DNA of 64,000 nucleotides, from the NCBI GenBank assembly GCA_965223405.1, contig CBDCWO010000006.1:7006001-7070000 (forward strand), given 5' to 3'. Both the position numbers and the translations under genes were made by a program. Shown here one piece after another: positions 63,731 through 64,000 of the stretch (position 1 is the stretch's first letter; each line of letters begins with the position of its first letter). Under the pieces are notes generated by a model that saw nothing but the letters and a program-made list of their open reading frames with translations, did not search any database and was not told the DNA's origin. This DNA is from CBDCWO01 sp965223405. GTDB taxonomy: Bacteria; Bacteroidota; Bacteroidia; Chitinophagales; Saprospiraceae.

Positions 63731-64000
63731 TTAGCTCAAAAGTTTTTCTCTGAAACTTGAAGGCGAGCAATTGTAGTACTTTTGGAAGGTTTTTGTAAAG
63801 TATCCAACATCTAAATATCCACAGCTGTAAGCTATTTCAGATATTCGCAAATCCGTTATTCTAAGCAAGAGTTGAGCTTTTTCCATGCGTTTTGATACGA
63901 TATATTTATTAGGAGAAGTACCATAAACAGTAGAAAACTTACGTTTGAAGGAGGACAAACTTAGTCCTGTTAGAAAAGCGAAGTCTTCCAAATTCAGGTC
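63731..64000 (-). CDS. AraC-family regulator, C-terminal part (N-terminus beyond window)
   Basis: The frame is open at the right edge. The visible 90 residues are most of an AraC-type DNA-binding domain: FAFLTGLSLSSFKRKFSTVY, then SPNKYIVSKRMEKAQLLLR, ISEIAYSCGYLDVGYFTKTF and CSPSSFREK. It is encoded upstream of, and in line with, the outer-membrane channel operon, and is the likely regulator of it. Confidence 0.92.
   Translation of the reverse strand, partial: DLNLEDFAFLTGLSLSSFKRKFSTVYGTSPNKYIVSKRMEKAQLLLRITDLRISEIAYSCGYLDVGYFTKTFQKYYNCSPSSFREKLLS

Noticed and set aside
1..64000. tRNA or rRNA genes
   Set aside because: No cloverleaf-like or rRNA-like stretch was noticed in any intergenic gap by eye; a tRNAscan run would settle it.

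Overview
The window looks like chromosomal DNA of a Bacteroidota bacterium, plausibly from the Saprospiria or a related marine lineage. The signs are moderate to low GC, many lipoproteins with Bacteroidota-style signal peptides, a protein with a type IX secretion (T9SS) sorting domain, PorT-like outer-membrane beta-barrels, beta-propeller lipoproteins, two-component genes with a Y_Y_Y-type sensor, and IS982, IS1182 and IS91 family elements. The lineage below phylum is inference.

Region 1 (1-8.8 kb): the end of a sensor kinase gene with its NarL-type response regulator. Next comes a serine-hydrolase lipoprotein gene destroyed twice, by an IS982 element inserted in its signal peptide and by a one-base slip in a T run. 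Then follow an NHL-repeat lipoprotein, a metallophosphoesterase and a bacterial-type prolyl-tRNA synthetase. Region 2 (8.8-26.2 kb): a T9SS-exported LamG-like protein, two very large cytochrome c/beta-propeller lipoproteins (one also carrying PA14 and DUF1080 domains), pdxH, a sulfatase, a PhoD-like phosphatase, a second IS982 copy, an IS1182 relic and a diheme cytochrome. This part suggests periplasmic oxidation and cleavage of carbohydrate, sulfate-ester or phosphate-ester compounds.

Region 3 (26.8-38.7 kb): a hybrid-kinase phosphorelay whose separate response regulator is broken while its HPt partner is intact, then a potassium channel, small housekeeping and membrane genes, an AraC regulator and a displaced copy of that regulator's 3' end. 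Region 4 (39.1-47.1 kb): a TULIP/P47-like gene followed by an uncharacterised 1150-residue protein. P47 is best known as an accessory of clostridial neurotoxin clusters. Directly downstream is a tandem array of about 713-bp units, with a diverged copy of the unit at 17.9-18.5 kb. Region 5 (47.2-50.3 kb): prmA and folD, overlapping, and two small genes.

Region 6 (50.3-60.4 kb) is the most striking. A tyrosine recombinase gene is followed by five successive segments that behave like integron gene cassettes. Each segment begins at a GTTRRRY-like core and ends in an imperfect hairpin whose left core is the reverse complement of the start of its own segment (7/7, 7/7, 7/7, 6/7 and 6/7 bases). The recombinase lacks the insertion that marks integron integrases of the IntI type. 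Cargo includes two different PD-(D/E)xK nuclease-like proteins, an alpha/beta hydrolase lipoprotein and two IS91-like elements, each carrying its own tyrosine recombinase. Region 7 (60.4-64 kb): a DUF6090-like membrane protein, then a minus-strand operon (AraC regulator, outer-membrane channel, small membrane protein, SRPBCC protein) ending in a broken haloalkane dehalogenase gene.

No rRNA, tRNA or CRISPR array was seen.
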